The position numbers were made by a program, and so were the translations under genes. A DNA stretch of 64,000 bases from Coleophoma eucalyptorum (lineage: Eukaryota > Ascomycota > Leotiomycetes > Helotiales > Dermateaceae). The stretch lies in NCBI GenBank assembly GCA_026120035.1, contig JALRME010000021.1:434001-498000 (forward strand), read 5' to 3'. Within the stretch, counting starts at the first letter, position 1. The number at the start of each line of letters is the position of its first letter. The notes under the pieces were generated by a model. It saw only the letters and a list, made by a program, of their open reading frames with translations, did not search any database and was not told where the DNA came from. Shown here one piece after another: positions 1 to 13,293 of this stretch.

Positions 1-3000
1 AGCAGGAGCAGCCTTTGCAGCACCACCCTTCTTTGGTGCAAGAAGAGTATCGAGGAGGGCCTTTGGAACACATTGGAACTTGAGACCTCCAACAACACCA
101 ACAACTGTCATGGTTTCGTCGAAGACGTAGACATCTCCTGCAACCATCTTTCCACCGCCAGGGACTGGCTGCATCTTCACGTATGACCTGTACTGCTTTT
201 CATAATCAAGCTTCTGAGCGAAGCGCATGGTCTCCCATCCATGAGAGATGTAGACATGCTTCTTCGAGTCGACAGCATCGTTGGCGTTCATGATGAAACC
301 AGAGATGTGGCAAGCACTGTCAATCAAGTAAGGGCTCATGAAGAAGTTGCCATCTTTGGGGGTTGACTGGAAGGAAACGCGAGCAGTTGCCTCAAGACCT
401 TCACTGTTGAGCGTAACCTCTTCCATGCCACGGTACTTGTCGTCGTACTGAACAAGAGATGAAAACAGCTTGTAAGCCATACCTCTACCAATACGGTGAG
501 AACCCTTTTGTGTCTGGAGAGTTTCGATGCGCCCTTCGACAAGGAACTTTCTGCGCTCCCATTCACTGGACCAGGCATTGCCATCCTCGAACGTGACCGT
601 GCACTGGGCCTGTTCAATGAATGTTTTTCCATCTGTAGAGCTTCGGTAGGTGACTCCAGCCTTTCGATGAGCCAAATCAACCTTTGCCTCAATCTGCAGG
701 AGCTGGACCTTGTTATCTTGAAGGTTCAAAACAAGTGGCTTGTGGGTCTCCATGGCGCCGACGTTCATGTGAACATCAACTGCATCAGGTTTGGCTGCTC
801 TATAGGCATAGTCGCAAATGGTCAAAGCCATATCGGCGTAAATGGATGATGGGCAAAGTCCAACACCGTTGACAAGATGACCCTCAATTGCAGCACGTAG
901 AAGTGGGTGAGCCAGATCAGATTGACCGACAACGAGGGCAGAGTGTGTCGATACTGTCTCAGAAACAATCCTTTGGACGGCCGTGGTAGAGAAGGTCGAA
1001 GCAGGTGGAGCAGCAGCTTCGATGACAGCCTGCTTTTCACCCTTTGTCAAGCACCAGTTCTCCCTGTATTGAATCCAGTAGGCTTTCTCATCAAAGGAGT
1101 AAATAGGCATGGACAAACATTCGTGAGCGCTGTTGAAGTCCCGGTGGTACTCATTCCAGTCCAGAGCAAGACCAGCGTGATACAACGCTGAAAGACTGCC
1201 TGCTGTTGTCTTCCAAGCATCATCATTGCGGTTAAGGGTAGGGACAGTCTTAGTGTCTCTGCCAATAGTTGCCTTGATCATGCTGGAGCAAACAGGGTGA
1301 GGGCCGATCTCAACCCAGACAGTGTTCTCATCAATCAATGAGTTTCTCAAGCCAGCCTCTAGACCTCCAAGGAAGTCCACGGTCTCACGACAGTGGGAGG
1401 CCAAGTATTCAGGGTTGAAAATACCAGCAGATTCGACAACCTCGCCAAGAAGAGGTGAGATGACTGGGATCTGTGGAGCTTGGAATACTGTAGACTTGCA
1501 GGCAGTCGTGAAGTCGCTGACAATAGGATCGACTTGAGAGCTGTGGAATGCATATGGAACATTGAGCTTGGTGTTCTTGAAACCAGCTGAAGTCAAGGTC
1601 TGGCTGAGACTTTCGATGACATCAACGGTGGCAGAGAAAACCACCTGCTCTGGTCCGTTGATACAAGCCTTCTCGACGGGTAAGTTGGCAATCAAGTGTT
1701 CCACACTGGCCAAGCTAGAGCTGACTGCAAGCATGCCATGGCTACCAGCAGTGCATTTGGAGACGAGCAACTGAGCTCGGAGTCCAACGAGGCGAATGGT
1801 ATCAACGATTGACAGGACACCTGCAACTTGCAATGCGGCATATTCGCCAAGGGAATGACCCACAACAGCTGAAGGAACAATTCCCCAAGACTTCCAAAGT
1901 TGTGCCAAGCACATCTCGATGCTGACAATTGCCAACTGCGTCATCAAAGGTGTAGCCTCAGCGAGATCTTTCAAGGAGCCGTCGATGAGGCTGATGAAAG
2001 ATGTAAAGCCTTGATTGCGAGCAATCTGATCGCAGTCCAAGATGTCCGCGCGGAACTGCTTAGAGCTCTCAAAGAGACTCTTGCCCATTCCAAGATAGTG
2101 AGAACCTTGTCCGGTGAAGGTGAATGCCACGCGGGGCTTTGTGCTTGAAACTGGCACACGGGGGGCCGAAGTCAAAGTGCTCAGAGTTTGCTCAACCTGT
2201 GCGAGATCCTTTGCCTCGATGGCCACACGATAGTTGTAATGGTAACGTCGTGCAGAAGTTGTGTATGCTAGACTGGGAAGGCTAGTGGATGGGTTTTCCT
2301 TGATCCATGAGAGTAATCTTTGGCAGTTTTGCTTGAATGACCAGAGAGACTTCGCAGAAACAATTACAACGTGTGTCGAACGAGTGTCTGCAGATGGCGA
2401 TACCATCTTTGGTGCGACATCGTGTAGCAAAGTGGCAGTGTTGCCACCAGCGGCACTGAAGTTGTTCATGAAAACATATCGTGAACCATCTTCTGGTCGC
2501 TTGAATGGTGTAGCCTTGAAGGCGATGTTGAGGTTTCTGTCGCCCAAATCAGGAGAGAAGTTGTGGTTCATCTTGGTCTTTATTCCGCAGTGGGGTGGAA
2601 TCATGTTCTTTTGGAACATCATGAGGATCTTAACCAGAGCGGTTGCTCCAGAGACTGCCTCTCCATGTCCAACGTTGGCCTTCACAGAGCCAACAAAGAG
2701 TGGCTGATCTTTGCGACGCTTCATCAGGTCGCGTGGAGCGAAGACGCTGGAAACAGATTCCATCTCAACACCGTCACCGGCCTGTGTTCCAGTGCCGTGC
2801 ATCTCGACATACTTGACGTCGCGTACATCAACTGCAGCCTCATCCATGACCTTTTGGAACAAGAATTGCTGGGCGCCAACATGAGGATGAGTGATAGAGA
2901 CGGCTTCAGCGCTGTGGTTGGTTGCGATTCCGGCAATAACACCCAAAATTGGGTCTCGGTCAAGTTCTGCATCTTCGAGACGCTTCAAGATAAGAGTGAC

Positions 3001-5039
3001 AACACCATCACCACGGCAGTAGCCATCGGCTCCGTCGTCGTAGGTCTTGCAAGAGCCAGTCTTGGAGAGGAATTGACCCTTTGAAAGACCGGAGAAAATG
3101 TCGGGGTTAGTCATGACATTCATTCCTCCAGCAAAGACGGTATCGCAGTCTCCAGCTCGGAGCGATGTGCAAGCCAATTGAATTGCCGCCATACTGCTGG
3201 AGCATGCAGTATCAACATTGAAACTTGGACCGCTGAATCCAAAGTGATAATTAATACGGCCAGGTCCAAAAGCGCGGACGCCACCAGTGATCTAAATCAA
3301 GCATTAATAACAAATTCTACTAGCTCGAGAAGAATAACTCACGAAGTAAGTATCAATATCTTGAGCGGCATTGATCTCTCGCCAGTCATCACTGGTTTGT
3401 CCGTAGAATGTTCCAACACGGTGTGCTTGGGTGGATGGGGTTCGGTCTCGGACGAAGCCTGCCATTTCCATGGCCTCATAAGCTGTGCTCAAGGCCAAAC
3501 GCTGCATTGGATCGGTTTGCGTAGCTTCACGAGGGGACATGTTGAAGAAGCGGGGATCGAACATTCCTGGCTTGTCGATAAAGCATCCATAAGGAGTATG
3601 GGTCTTGTTCTTTCCCTTACCGCTCGCATCCGTGTGTGCTTGTGCGTCGAATCGATCCGCGGGTACCTGCATTAATTAGCTCGCAAGAACCAAATATAGA
3701 CGATTGTGAGCACTTACCTCGCGATGAACATCAAGTCCCTGCTCGAGCAGTTTCCAGAATGCCTCATGATCTGCAGCATTTGGGAATCGACCGGCCATTC
3801 CGATAATCGCAATCTTGGATGCCGACATGGTTGCAGGTGTTGCGCTTGGCACGTGATTGTTCGACGTCCAAGAAACGTAATCCTCCATGGACAACTTTAG
3901 ACCACCGCCAACTTTGAGTCCCGACACAAGGCTGTTTGCTAGGGCGGTTGGGCCCATTGCAAGGACACGAACACTGGTGTGGGATGTCGATCGGACATCG
4001 CTGACGCAGTTCTTCACGAGTTGATCCCACTGAACTTGTTGAGCCAAAATCTCGGAGATTGAGTTTTTGAACAACTCCAAGGTTGATACTAGGTTTTGTG
4101 GTTCAGTCGAAGTGCTGACAAGTGGGTGTACTTGTGAATATTGGCTGAGGCGAGCTGAGATGTCTTCATTCAGAATTCTCTTAACGTCTGATGTACCGTA
4201 AAGGTGTGCGGCATGGTAAGGACCTCGGATGGCGATTTCCTTGCGCTGGAGTGCTTGGAAGTGTGGGGATGTCTCAAACAATTGTTTGCGGATTGATGGG
4301 GGTCCGCTAATGGTCACAGCCATTGTGCCTGTGGCACTCAGATATAATTTGTTCGAGTTCGCGAGTCCCTGTTTTGTAAGTAAGTGAGAAAAAGCGAATG
4401 GTTTTAGTCGCATACCTGTTCATCATTAAACTCTTCGAGGGCAACCTCAGCTGCCTCACTGCCAATACCAAGTACAATAGTCGACCATGTTTGGGATTTG
4501 TCGATTGATGACTCTAGCTGGTTTCCGACGGTTGTCACTCTGGCTCCCATACGGAACGCAATGCGTACGGCTTGCACAGCAAGGGGAATAAGGGCAGTGA
4601 GTGAGCTAGAGGATGCTACTGCTGATGCGGCAAGCAAACCTGTGCAGACTCCGAGAATTTGAGTTGAGTTCAACTCAAGGTAAGCGAGGGGTTGCTCCTC
4701 AAAGAAACTATAGTAATGGTAGTTAGAATAAAAAGAATATCACGAAGTACACATTGCATACCCAATGAAGTGCGTCAGTTGCGCCAGGCATGTGATTGCA
4801 CTCTCAGCAGCAAGGCTTGGTGTCGTAGCATTGCAGTATCTCTCGGTGAACTCTGCAACGTTGGAGAAGGAGGGGATTTGTCGTCGTGTGCTGGCCGGAA
4901 GAGAATGTAATTCATCTTGAAGAGCAAGATGGACCTGCTCCAAGAACGAGGAGAGGAGAGGGCAGCCCTTTCGAGACAAGGCTTTCTTCAAGAAAACCTG
5001 GCAGTCTACAGTTTGGTCTCCGAATAATACGACATCCAT
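1..5039 (-). CDS. Non-reducing polyketide synthase (SAT-KS-AT-PT), 3' end outside window
   Basis: Iterative type I synthase that would build an aromatic polyketide from malonyl-CoA. Exons 5039-4762, 4707-4416, 4368-3718, 3666-3343 and 3291 down to base 1 give about 1612 residues in frame. A starter-unit SAT domain is at the N-terminus with GVCTG (Cys114). The ketosynthase begins near residue 372, with active Cys545 in DTACSSS. The acyltransferase has GHSLGEY (Ser995). The product-template domain has His1320 in EGHLVNG and Asp1506 in YLIDSACH. The frame enters an Ala/Lys/Pro linker at the window edge, so ACP and any thioesterase are missing. The KS wording [11 protein letters not shown] resembles the wA/bikaverin/fusarubin clade, from memory, so a naphthopyrone or naphthalene pigment is possible. 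A TATA-like CATATAATA lies at 5150-5142. The family is certain; the product is not. Confidence 0.93.
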
Positions 5040-7499
5040 CTTGATTACTGAGGGCTCGCTGAGCTGCTGGAGAATGGAGAAAGGAGTTGTTGGCGAGAGA
5101 AAGATGATACGAAAAAAAATAATTCGAGTACTGGATGACGGTATTATATGAATTGCTTAACCTACCACACGGGGCGGAGTGCAAAGGTACTCCCTGGCAT
5201 GTGCAAGCGCGCATCGTCGCCGGCGGCGGAACGATCTCATCGTAGACTCACGTATGAAACTGCCACTCAAATGTGCTCGACCTCAGTGCATGCATCCAGA
5301 TCACCCCACTAGATAACGATATCATTCCGTATCAAGAGTGATGGAACGCATCGGTTTCTGAAAGGGGACTAGCCAATGGAATAATCAGAGGCTCTGGACA
5401 ACAAGAATAGAGATCTGCGAAAACAGTAAGAGGCTGTGACACGGGCCAACCAAAGGGAATGGACGGAGGCTGCAACAGTTGGTACTGCCTGCGTCTCTCC
5501 CTTCGTCCAGACGGTCGGGGATGGACCCGTAACGGACGTCCTCGCCTCAAGTGGGACAAAGGCTCTCGAGATCAGCATTACTCGTCCCGTCAATACGAGA
5601 TGTTTGGAGACATTGAATGACAGAAAAGGATACCCCTTGAACGTGATATCAGGCCAAAGCGTTGCGATGCGAGGTCGCTTGGCCTAACAAGAAGCGGTTG
5701 TTGCTGACCCTGGGCTTGCATTCTGCTGCACTTGCAGTCTTCTAAGCACGGCCATTGGGAGCTAGCTGTGCTAACTTGGGCACGCACAGCGGCAGATCCT
5801 TGCATGGGAGAAAATAATGCATGTTTGTTGCAGCGTATCGCACGAGATGCCCGTGTTTATGTTTACGAGCATATTTACGGGGACGGGAGTGGAGGTAGAA
5901 AATGGATGTGCGACTAAACTTCTAGTGCCCCGAACGGGAGCCCCGGATTAACCTTCTTCCACACGGCGTCAAAGGGGCGCGGTTGTACGTAGGCGGTTCA
6001 CGGTCACGGTTGAACTTCGCTTAGTAAGGTCATGGCACTTTTGGAGAACGTCCAGTCTGTGTCAGTCAGTGACTTGCATCTGCATTGTGCGCGTCTGTTC
6101 TGCTGTGCTCTGCTGTGCTCTGCACTACTCGTTGGCCTAATTCTTGTGCTCAACACCGCTCTGTACGGCGCTACGTCTTGAGCCTGCCGGCCTGGAGTCC
6201 TACCACGGAGCTGCGCCGGTCAAGACTCAAGACGCAAAACACACGGAGGCCCTTCTTCCATGTTTATTTCTGTTCTGGTCACCGTGAGCTTTGTTCTCTT
6301 CCCAAGCCGAACTCGAGGTCCAAGTTCAAGTTCTTCAGCTTACCGCAACGGCCAGTGTCCATCCCGTTCGTGCTGTGCTGTTTTGTCGTTCTCCGTTGCT
6401 GTATCTACGCAGCCCTAGACTCTTATCCTAGCTTCTCATCAACTTTCTTGTTTCGTTTCATCTATCAGCCTTTGAATCTCTCACCATCCGTTTCAGATAT
6501 CATGGGCTTTTAATCCTGTATCTGCGCGCATATCCTGAGCCTCATTTATCCTTGCACAGCCTTGCCAGACCATTTTGAAGCGAAGGTCCAGTCAGTAGCA
6601 CTTCGGATGAAGTTGACACAGCTACGTAAAATCTGCTGAGAACCACAAGGCCGTCCATCTCTGGCTCTTGCGCTGTTTCATGTCTTTTTCTGGTCTTTTT
6701 GCAGCGTTCTCAGTAGTAGCCGGGAACCATGATATCACCTGCTAATAGCTGTCACCCCGAGTACCATTTCTTGCCTTGTGCAGCCATTGTGGTACACTCA
6801 TCTATTATTGGTGATTTTTGGCATGATTAATTGTTAATGCAGGTTCAATCTGCTCCAGGCGCTAAGAACAATCTGTAATCGGAGAAACTTGACTGTATAG
6901 TACCGTTGGATTTCTCTAGGTGATATTAGACGTGTCTTGACCATAGAATAAGAAGTTCCAGAACAATGACGGCACCCTGTAGTCATCAGCCCGAATTCGT
7001 ATTCTGGATCTGCACATGTAACAATTACCACGATTATCTCGTCCAAAGGTTCATTGTTGGACCTCGTTCTCATCGGAGGGTGTAGTTTTGGCATACTCGC
7101 ATCTCGCTAGTTTGAAGTCTACCAACCATATCTCCTTCTGCAACGATGATAATTTGAGGGCTCCAATAAAATTCTGAGGTAGACAGCTAGGCCACCGGGT
7201 CATGAACCCTCCGGTGAGTGTCAGTCCTCTGTTACGAAAGGTTCGAAGTGACAGAAGGGCGAAATTCGCTTAGATGGCCAGTCGCTTGTCAAGACGAACC
7301 TGCTACACCGTCACACAGTGATCTGTACGGAGGTATGAAGGGGCACAGGTGTTCTCGCGATGATTGCATCTCAAGTGTTTGGAGAAAGCTTGTCTGTGCT
7401 TGTCGTTGACATATCTATGTGCCAGACCGCCGACCCTCTGCAGACCTGCGATTAAACTACCACCAATATTTGGTTAATAGCTGGTTCTGTGTCACCAAG
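5040..7499. other. Long intergenic region between divergent genes
   Basis: This 2.46 kb stretch separates the polyketide synthase from the DUF3112 membrane protein, which point away from each other. I see no convincing coding frame; the open frames in it have cysteine- and arginine-rich, non-protein-like composition. The part next to 5039 holds a TATA-like element, and 6091-6125 carries a short CTGCTGTGCT tandem duplication. It probably holds both promoters and their untranslated leaders. Confidence 0.5.
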
Positions 7500-9311
7500 A
7501 TGGGAAATAGTCATTCAAGCACAGCGCTGGCGGCACAGTCGATTGTTACGCAGACAGTGAAAGCGCCGGCAATCACGGAGACAGTGAGAGAAACATTGAC
7601 GGAGCCCGTTGTCACGCAAACTGTAACAGACACTTTGACTCCAGCTGCAGAGTCGTCGTCAGAGGTCTCAACGATTCCGGTCACAACTAGCAGCATTGAG
7701 CGTACGACCAGTACTGAATCAATTGTACCTGCAGCGACTACAAAGGCAGTCGCGCCCGCTACTCCTCAGGCTGCTGGCCAAAGTTCATCGACCATTTCAG
7801 TTACTGGATCGATGGCTGCATCAATAACATCAGCAGCGGTGGTTTCGCTCGCGAAGACAACTACAACGGCAGCACGAGCATTAACTGCTGCTGCTGGAGC
7901 AACTGCAGTACCTCTTGCTATAAAGCAACCAGCCAAGGGACCTTTCTCTCCTGAGACGGCGATTCTAGGTGGCGTACCGACTATCAAACTTGATGTCCCC
8001 ATAACTGCTGTATTTCTTGTTCTCTTCTTTGCTGGAGCTGTGTCCCACTTCGTGAGACATGAGTTGAATGGAAAGAAAGGACACAAGTTCCATCTCTCGG
8101 ATTTGGCTTTCGATTTCTGTATGGTACGAACTGTCACATGTACAATGAGACTTGTTTGGGCTACGTAAGTATCTCTCTCTTTATAATTACATCATCAAGT
8201 ACTCATAAGTTCTAGGCGTCCTACAAACAATAGTATCATACTTGCGGCATTGATTTTCGAAAATGCTGGGTAAGTGATGGAAACTCGCTCACTGTAATTA
8301 ATTCTAACAAACTATAGTGTTGTTGTTCTGTTCGCAGTCAATGCCGTCTTGACCCAGCGAGTGATTCGTGCCATGCATCCAAGATTTGGCTGGCATCCTG
8401 CCATCAACGCTTTCTTCCTTATGATACTGGTCTCGGTTCCGCTCATCATTGTCTGGAACATAGTAAATTTAGTAATAACGTTCTTCACTCTGGAAAGAAA
8501 GACCCAGGAATTGGCACACGACCTACTACTATTCGGAGGCTCTTGGAATCTTTTCCTATGCTTTCTGCCAATGATCTTCATTATTCCTGCTTCTCTTATC
8601 CCTAGTCCCACGCCAGTGGAGAAATTCGGTGTTGGCCACTTCCGCTCAAAGATTGTCCTTCTTATGTTTTCTTCGAGTGTTTTAGCTGTCGGAGCAATCA
8701 TTCGTCTTATCGGTGCCGTCGTCGTCTATCCGTTCAATAGCCCTGGTCCTATCGATAGCAAAGTTCTTTTCTACACTACAGGTTTCTTGCTTGAGATCTT
8801 GGTTGTTTATGTTTACTTCTTCGCTCGTTTCGATCTTCTCTTCCACGTTCCAGATGGTAGCTCCAAGTATGGTGATTATTCAGCTGGCCGATCTAGTCTT
8901 ATCAAGGAAAAGGCCCTACTGGACGACGCCGATGATATGAGCTTTCAAGATGTTGATGTCAAGATGAGAATGAGCGTCGATGAACACGCTATGAGCATGC
9001 CGCAGCCGAACACGAGAGCTACAAAAGATCAGGTCCGACGAGCCATTGAAAGTCTTAAGCTGAAGCATGAGATTGTTGGGCGTCCACTCGATAGTGGCGA
9101 CTCCGAGCTCCTCATCTACGCTTTCCGAGTCAAGAAACAGGACTATTCGGATTCCTTTAGAGCACCACCTCAAAGGCCATCGAGGAAAACCTACCAGAGT
9201 GATTACCGAACTGATAGTGTTTATCCATCAGAGACTGGAATGCCAGCGGCTCCTTCACAAGCACGGCGTACTTCAGGTTACTACAAAGATCCGCGCGATC
9301 CTTTGATTTAA
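7500..9311 (+). CDS. DUF3112-type seven-helix fungal membrane protein
   Basis: Integral membrane protein of unknown function. Exons 7500-8164, 8216-8269 and 8318-9311 give 570 residues. The first 165 residues are a Thr/Val/Ala/Ser-rich low-complexity segment. The membrane core starts at GGVPTIKLDVPI and runs through about seven hydrophobic helices, with FGWHPAINAFF after the third. The last 130 residues are a hydrophilic, Ser/Arg-rich tail, presumably cytosolic. The GGVPT..LD.P opening and HPRFGWH are what I recall of the fungal DUF3112 family. I chose the ATG at 7500 because its context (AAGATGG) is good; an in-frame ATG at 7419 is possible. The chosen start gives MGNSHS, which fits an N-myristoylation site. 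It is oriented away from the polyketide synthase, and nothing ties the two together. Confidence 0.8.
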
Positions 9312-11264
9312 CGACTTGATGGAGAGTGCGATAGACTTCTAGCGTTAATGGTGTGCACGATGACAATCACGAGGTTAGCGAAAGCATTGTAGGAATTTTC
9401 AGAAGAAAAAAAGAGTTATGAACTATATCCATGTATCAGTATTCCAGCTGGAACTGTGTAACTGCTAATTTATACATTCAATTCAACCCTTATAAACCAG
9501 CTTTCATATTGGCCTAAGTTTTAAATGCTATGGACTAATGAAGAATAATTCAAGATTTCCGGCTATAGCATTGAAGTGAGTGAGACGGAATATACTTCTC
9601 GTAAATGATGAATGTTTCTACTACGTGTTTTAGTTTACGTACAAAAACCATACATTGTCCTTTGTTAGATTTGAGATACAGTTCTGAGATGATAAAACAA
9701 TGCCCCCAGGCCTAATCTTCCAACTGGGCTTGCAATTGACCCCAGCCGTCGCCACGAGCTTAAGCATGAGAAACAATTTCATCAGGGAATGAGAGCTTCC
9801 AAACTCTCGGAAGTCAAGGAACAGATCCAGCAGTAAAAAAGCTAATCCACAGGAGTTTACCAAAAACAAGCTTCGATACACTTCTGTTGCGAGATATGGT
9901 CTCGAGAACTAATTTGCCTGAACGAAGGCGCGACAGTCCGGCGAGTGGTCGTTCTCCGCCCATATTTGGTAGACATGTCGTCAAATGCCGATGATGTCGC
10001 TCAGCCTTTCTGAAACCTTCTCGCGAACTTTGACACCTCTGACGCCCTGTACGTGATTTGGCGGAGGTCATAGTTGATGCAAGTTTTTGCGAGTCACACT
10101 ATGCATTAGATTGTTTCATGTTTATCTCAACTTCTTTTTCTTTCGCCACGGCCATGATGCTGGTTCGTCTGGCACCATGTAGTCTGACAGCCACGGCCTG
10201 ACATCCAGAACTTGTGCTTATTTGGAGTAGCTCGAACCCATGCATTATTTTTAGGTTTTGGGTCACTAAGCTTATATGCCGTTGAGATATTATTGGGTTC
10301 TCAGCTGGGGTATTCATTCTTCTAGTCAGCCGAAAGGCTTAGTACTTCATCTAAAAAAGATCACCAATATGTAAGGCACCAAAGAATCCTATATGACGAT
10401 CATGCAAGTTATAGTAAGGCTGAGGTCGATTTTACAAAAATTAGAGAAGAATTACATTGCACATAATCGAGATCTCCAATCGGCTTGTCGTTTCACCCAT
10501 CAGACGAAATGTCACGGCTTCGGCCATACATACGGCTCATGCGATGCGAAGCGAAACGCTCATGCTTCACCGGCATGGTTAGGCCAGATTTTAGTTAGTT
10601 AACTCGGAAGAAGCAAAAACGTTCCAGCTTATTGAAACAATATGATCAGCTTATAATGGTGTGAATATCTAGAAACAATTTAGAAGATAAGAGATGACCA
10701 CTCTCTGAAACTTTCGTATTCTATACGCAGATTGTGGGGTCCAGCCCGAGAGCGAGATGCCGTACAACAACATACCGGGACAATTGGTTGAAGGAAACGT
10801 GCAAAGCTTTAAATGTCAAAGTGTCAGTTCTATTTTTGCTCCGGATGGCGGAATCTAGAGAACAGACACACACTGGAGTGCAAACATCTGAACATTTGAT
10901 ACTGAATAGAAATGCCATTGTTCTTCTATTCGCTCCCGTTGAGCATTGGCATCCAAACTTGCACGGAAACATGCCTTAGCAAAAAACCCGGACACGAAAA
11001 GCCCGCTTTCTAGCACGCATTGCACATCAAAAAAGAAATTTTGAGTCTACCTCTCCCTAAGATAGGTCGCATCGTTGCGAGTGGACCAGCCGCCTGGATA
11101 AGGAGAACTATCAGAGCTGACTCTACCTAATGAATATATATTAATTGCCTTCCTTGCGAGAAAATTTCTATTCATCAACTACTCTTGCCAATAGTAGTTC
11201 CATAATCGCCTTATAATTCTTTGTTCCCTGCAATAGCAGACGAATAATCGAAGCGATCACAACT
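9312..11264. other. Intergenic, no gene recognised
   Basis: About 1.95 kb between the DUF3112 protein and the MFS transporter. All open frames are short and have no recognisable domain. The first 150 bases are likely the 3' untranslated region of the upstream gene. CT- and A-rich leader sequence precedes 11265. I see no repeat or RNA gene. Confidence 0.45.
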
Positions 11265-13293
11265 ATGTCTCCCAACCACGAAAATGTCGAGGTCATTCCT
11301 GGTACTGAAATCCTACTTCAAGAGGACTCATCAAGAAATGCTCAGCAAGTCTGTCTTGTACCACAGCCAAGTTCTAATGCCGAGGATCCTTTGGTGAGAT
11401 AGTCCCTTCTACACAAATTCAGCCTTTTTGATGGACGAAGCTCATCCTTGCGCTAGAACTGGGCACCAAAATGGAAGGCCATGGTTATCATTGTTCAAGC
11501 GGTGTTTGTGTTCATCAGTGTTCTAACACCACTGTCCATTGCACCATTGACGCCTATTTTCATGCAAGAATTCCACACGACACTTCCTAAGGTTAACATG
11601 TTGGTAAGTTTCCCATCTGGTGCATCATATGCAATACTGATACAGTGCGTGTTATAGTTTGGCGCGGCCGCGATGGCTCTCGGATATGCCAACTTCTACA
11701 TCGTTCCCTTTGCCAATATCTTCGGTAGACGACCAACAATTCTAATCTGCGGTCTCATTTGCGTTCTTGCCAATATTTGGCAGGCGCTGGTAACAAGCTA
11801 TGACAGCTTTATTGGCGCCAGAGTTATCAGTGGCCTTGGAGCTGCTGCCAATGAATCCATCATGCCTATGGTGATTGCAGATGTCATGTTTATCGAGCAT
11901 CGTGGAGCCTGGATGGGTCTCTACTTGTGAGTACCAGCAACTTTTAACACAAGTATTTCAGTTGTTGACAGAAGTCTAGTTATGCTTACTTCCTTGGTAC
12001 CTTTATTGGGCCTATCATTTCAGGAGGTATTGCTGCCCACATCTCCTGGCGGTGGTTTTTCTGGGTCTGCACGATTGCTCAAGGTGTAAGCCAGAGATCT
12101 AAATCCCCGCCATTTACAAGTGCTGATCTTTTATTTAGGTCAACTGGATTGCGATGTTCTTCATATTCCCAGAAACTCGTTATCGACGTAACCATGAGAA
12201 TTTTTCAGACACCGAGTCCAGCACAGACAACACAATTGCCTCGAAGGAGAAGGCTAACGGACGTCAAATTTTGACACAGACCACAACCCACGTTGATAGC
12301 GATGTTGGACCAGACGATATCTCCCCCGTGAGAACACGCGTCTCATCCCCTGATGCTCGTCTTCCAACAAACGAGAACCTTGGACTAGGCCATCCGGTCA
12401 GATCCCAATTTTCTCTCATCCCCAAGATTGAGTTTGATGGCGCCAACATTCTTTTCCGGGATATTTTGGCACCGATTCAAATCTTCACATTCCCAATTAT
12501 CTGCTGGGTTGTCTTTTCTTTCGGCTTCGCTACCAACTGTCTCCTTGCTCTTAATCTAACCCAATCCCAAGTTTTCGCAGCCCCGCCTTACCTTTTCACT
12601 CCTGACAAGGTTGGGTTCGTTAACTTTGCGTTCGTTGTTGGAGGTATTATTGGTTTGGCTACTGCCGGTCCATTCAGTGACTGGGTCAGTATGAGAGCAA
12701 CTTTGCGCAACGGTGGTGTCAGAGAATCTGAGATGAGATTGATTGCTTTGGTTCCATATATTGCTATCTGCCTCGTTGGTATGGTCGTAAGTATATCTAT
12801 CCCCCATAATCTACCTCGCTAATGACAATAGGTGACTGCCGTCGGTTATGAGCGCCATTGGCCTTGGCAAGCAGTTGTCATTATCGGATATGGCTTTGTG
12901 GGCATTGAGGTTGTCTCAATCCCTGCTATCATCATCTCCGTAAGTCTTTAGACCTACTGATGTTTCATTTTACCTAATGATTATTCGCAGTATGCCGTAG
13001 ACAGTTACAAACACTTGCCAGGTCAAATCATGGTATCTGCAACAATTGTCAAGAACACTTTCGGCGTAAGTAAATCTTATATGGAACGTGAAGTGTTTTA
13101 CTGACAAGCACAATAGTTTGGCATGATCTTCTACTTTAATGACTGGGCTGTCAGACAAGGTTTCATCCCTCCAGTAATGACTATCATGGCTCTCGCTGTC
13201 GGTTTCACCACCATTGGAATGTGTATCTTCCTGAAATGGGGCAAGAATTTCCGCCGTATGACCAAGGACTCCAAGCTCCATCGGTTGATCTGA
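11265..13293 (+). CDS. MFS transporter, DHA1 family (HOL1-like)
   Basis: Proton-coupled major facilitator of the plasma membrane with about twelve helices; substrate unknown. Eight exons: 11265-11393, 11457-11603, 11658-11926, 11980-12085, 12139-12786, 12832-12939, 12991-13065, 13117-13293, giving 552 residues. The N-terminal tail ends in EDPLNWAPKWK, a DHA1 hallmark. NIFGRRPT after helix 2 is the MFS A motif, and GARVISGLGAAANES lies in helix 4. A long charged loop follows PETRYRRN in the middle of the protein, as usual between helices 6 and 7. Similarity to yeast Hol1, a broad cation and polyamine transporter, is from memory. All seven introns are GT-AG and 45-63 bases. It lies just before the catabolic block but shows no direct link to it. 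Confidence 0.88.

Noticed and set aside
6085..6513. 142-codon plus-strand frame upstream of the DUF3112 gene
   Set aside because: Cys/Arg/Ser-rich composition with no motif; it looks like chance in a pyrimidine-rich leader region.
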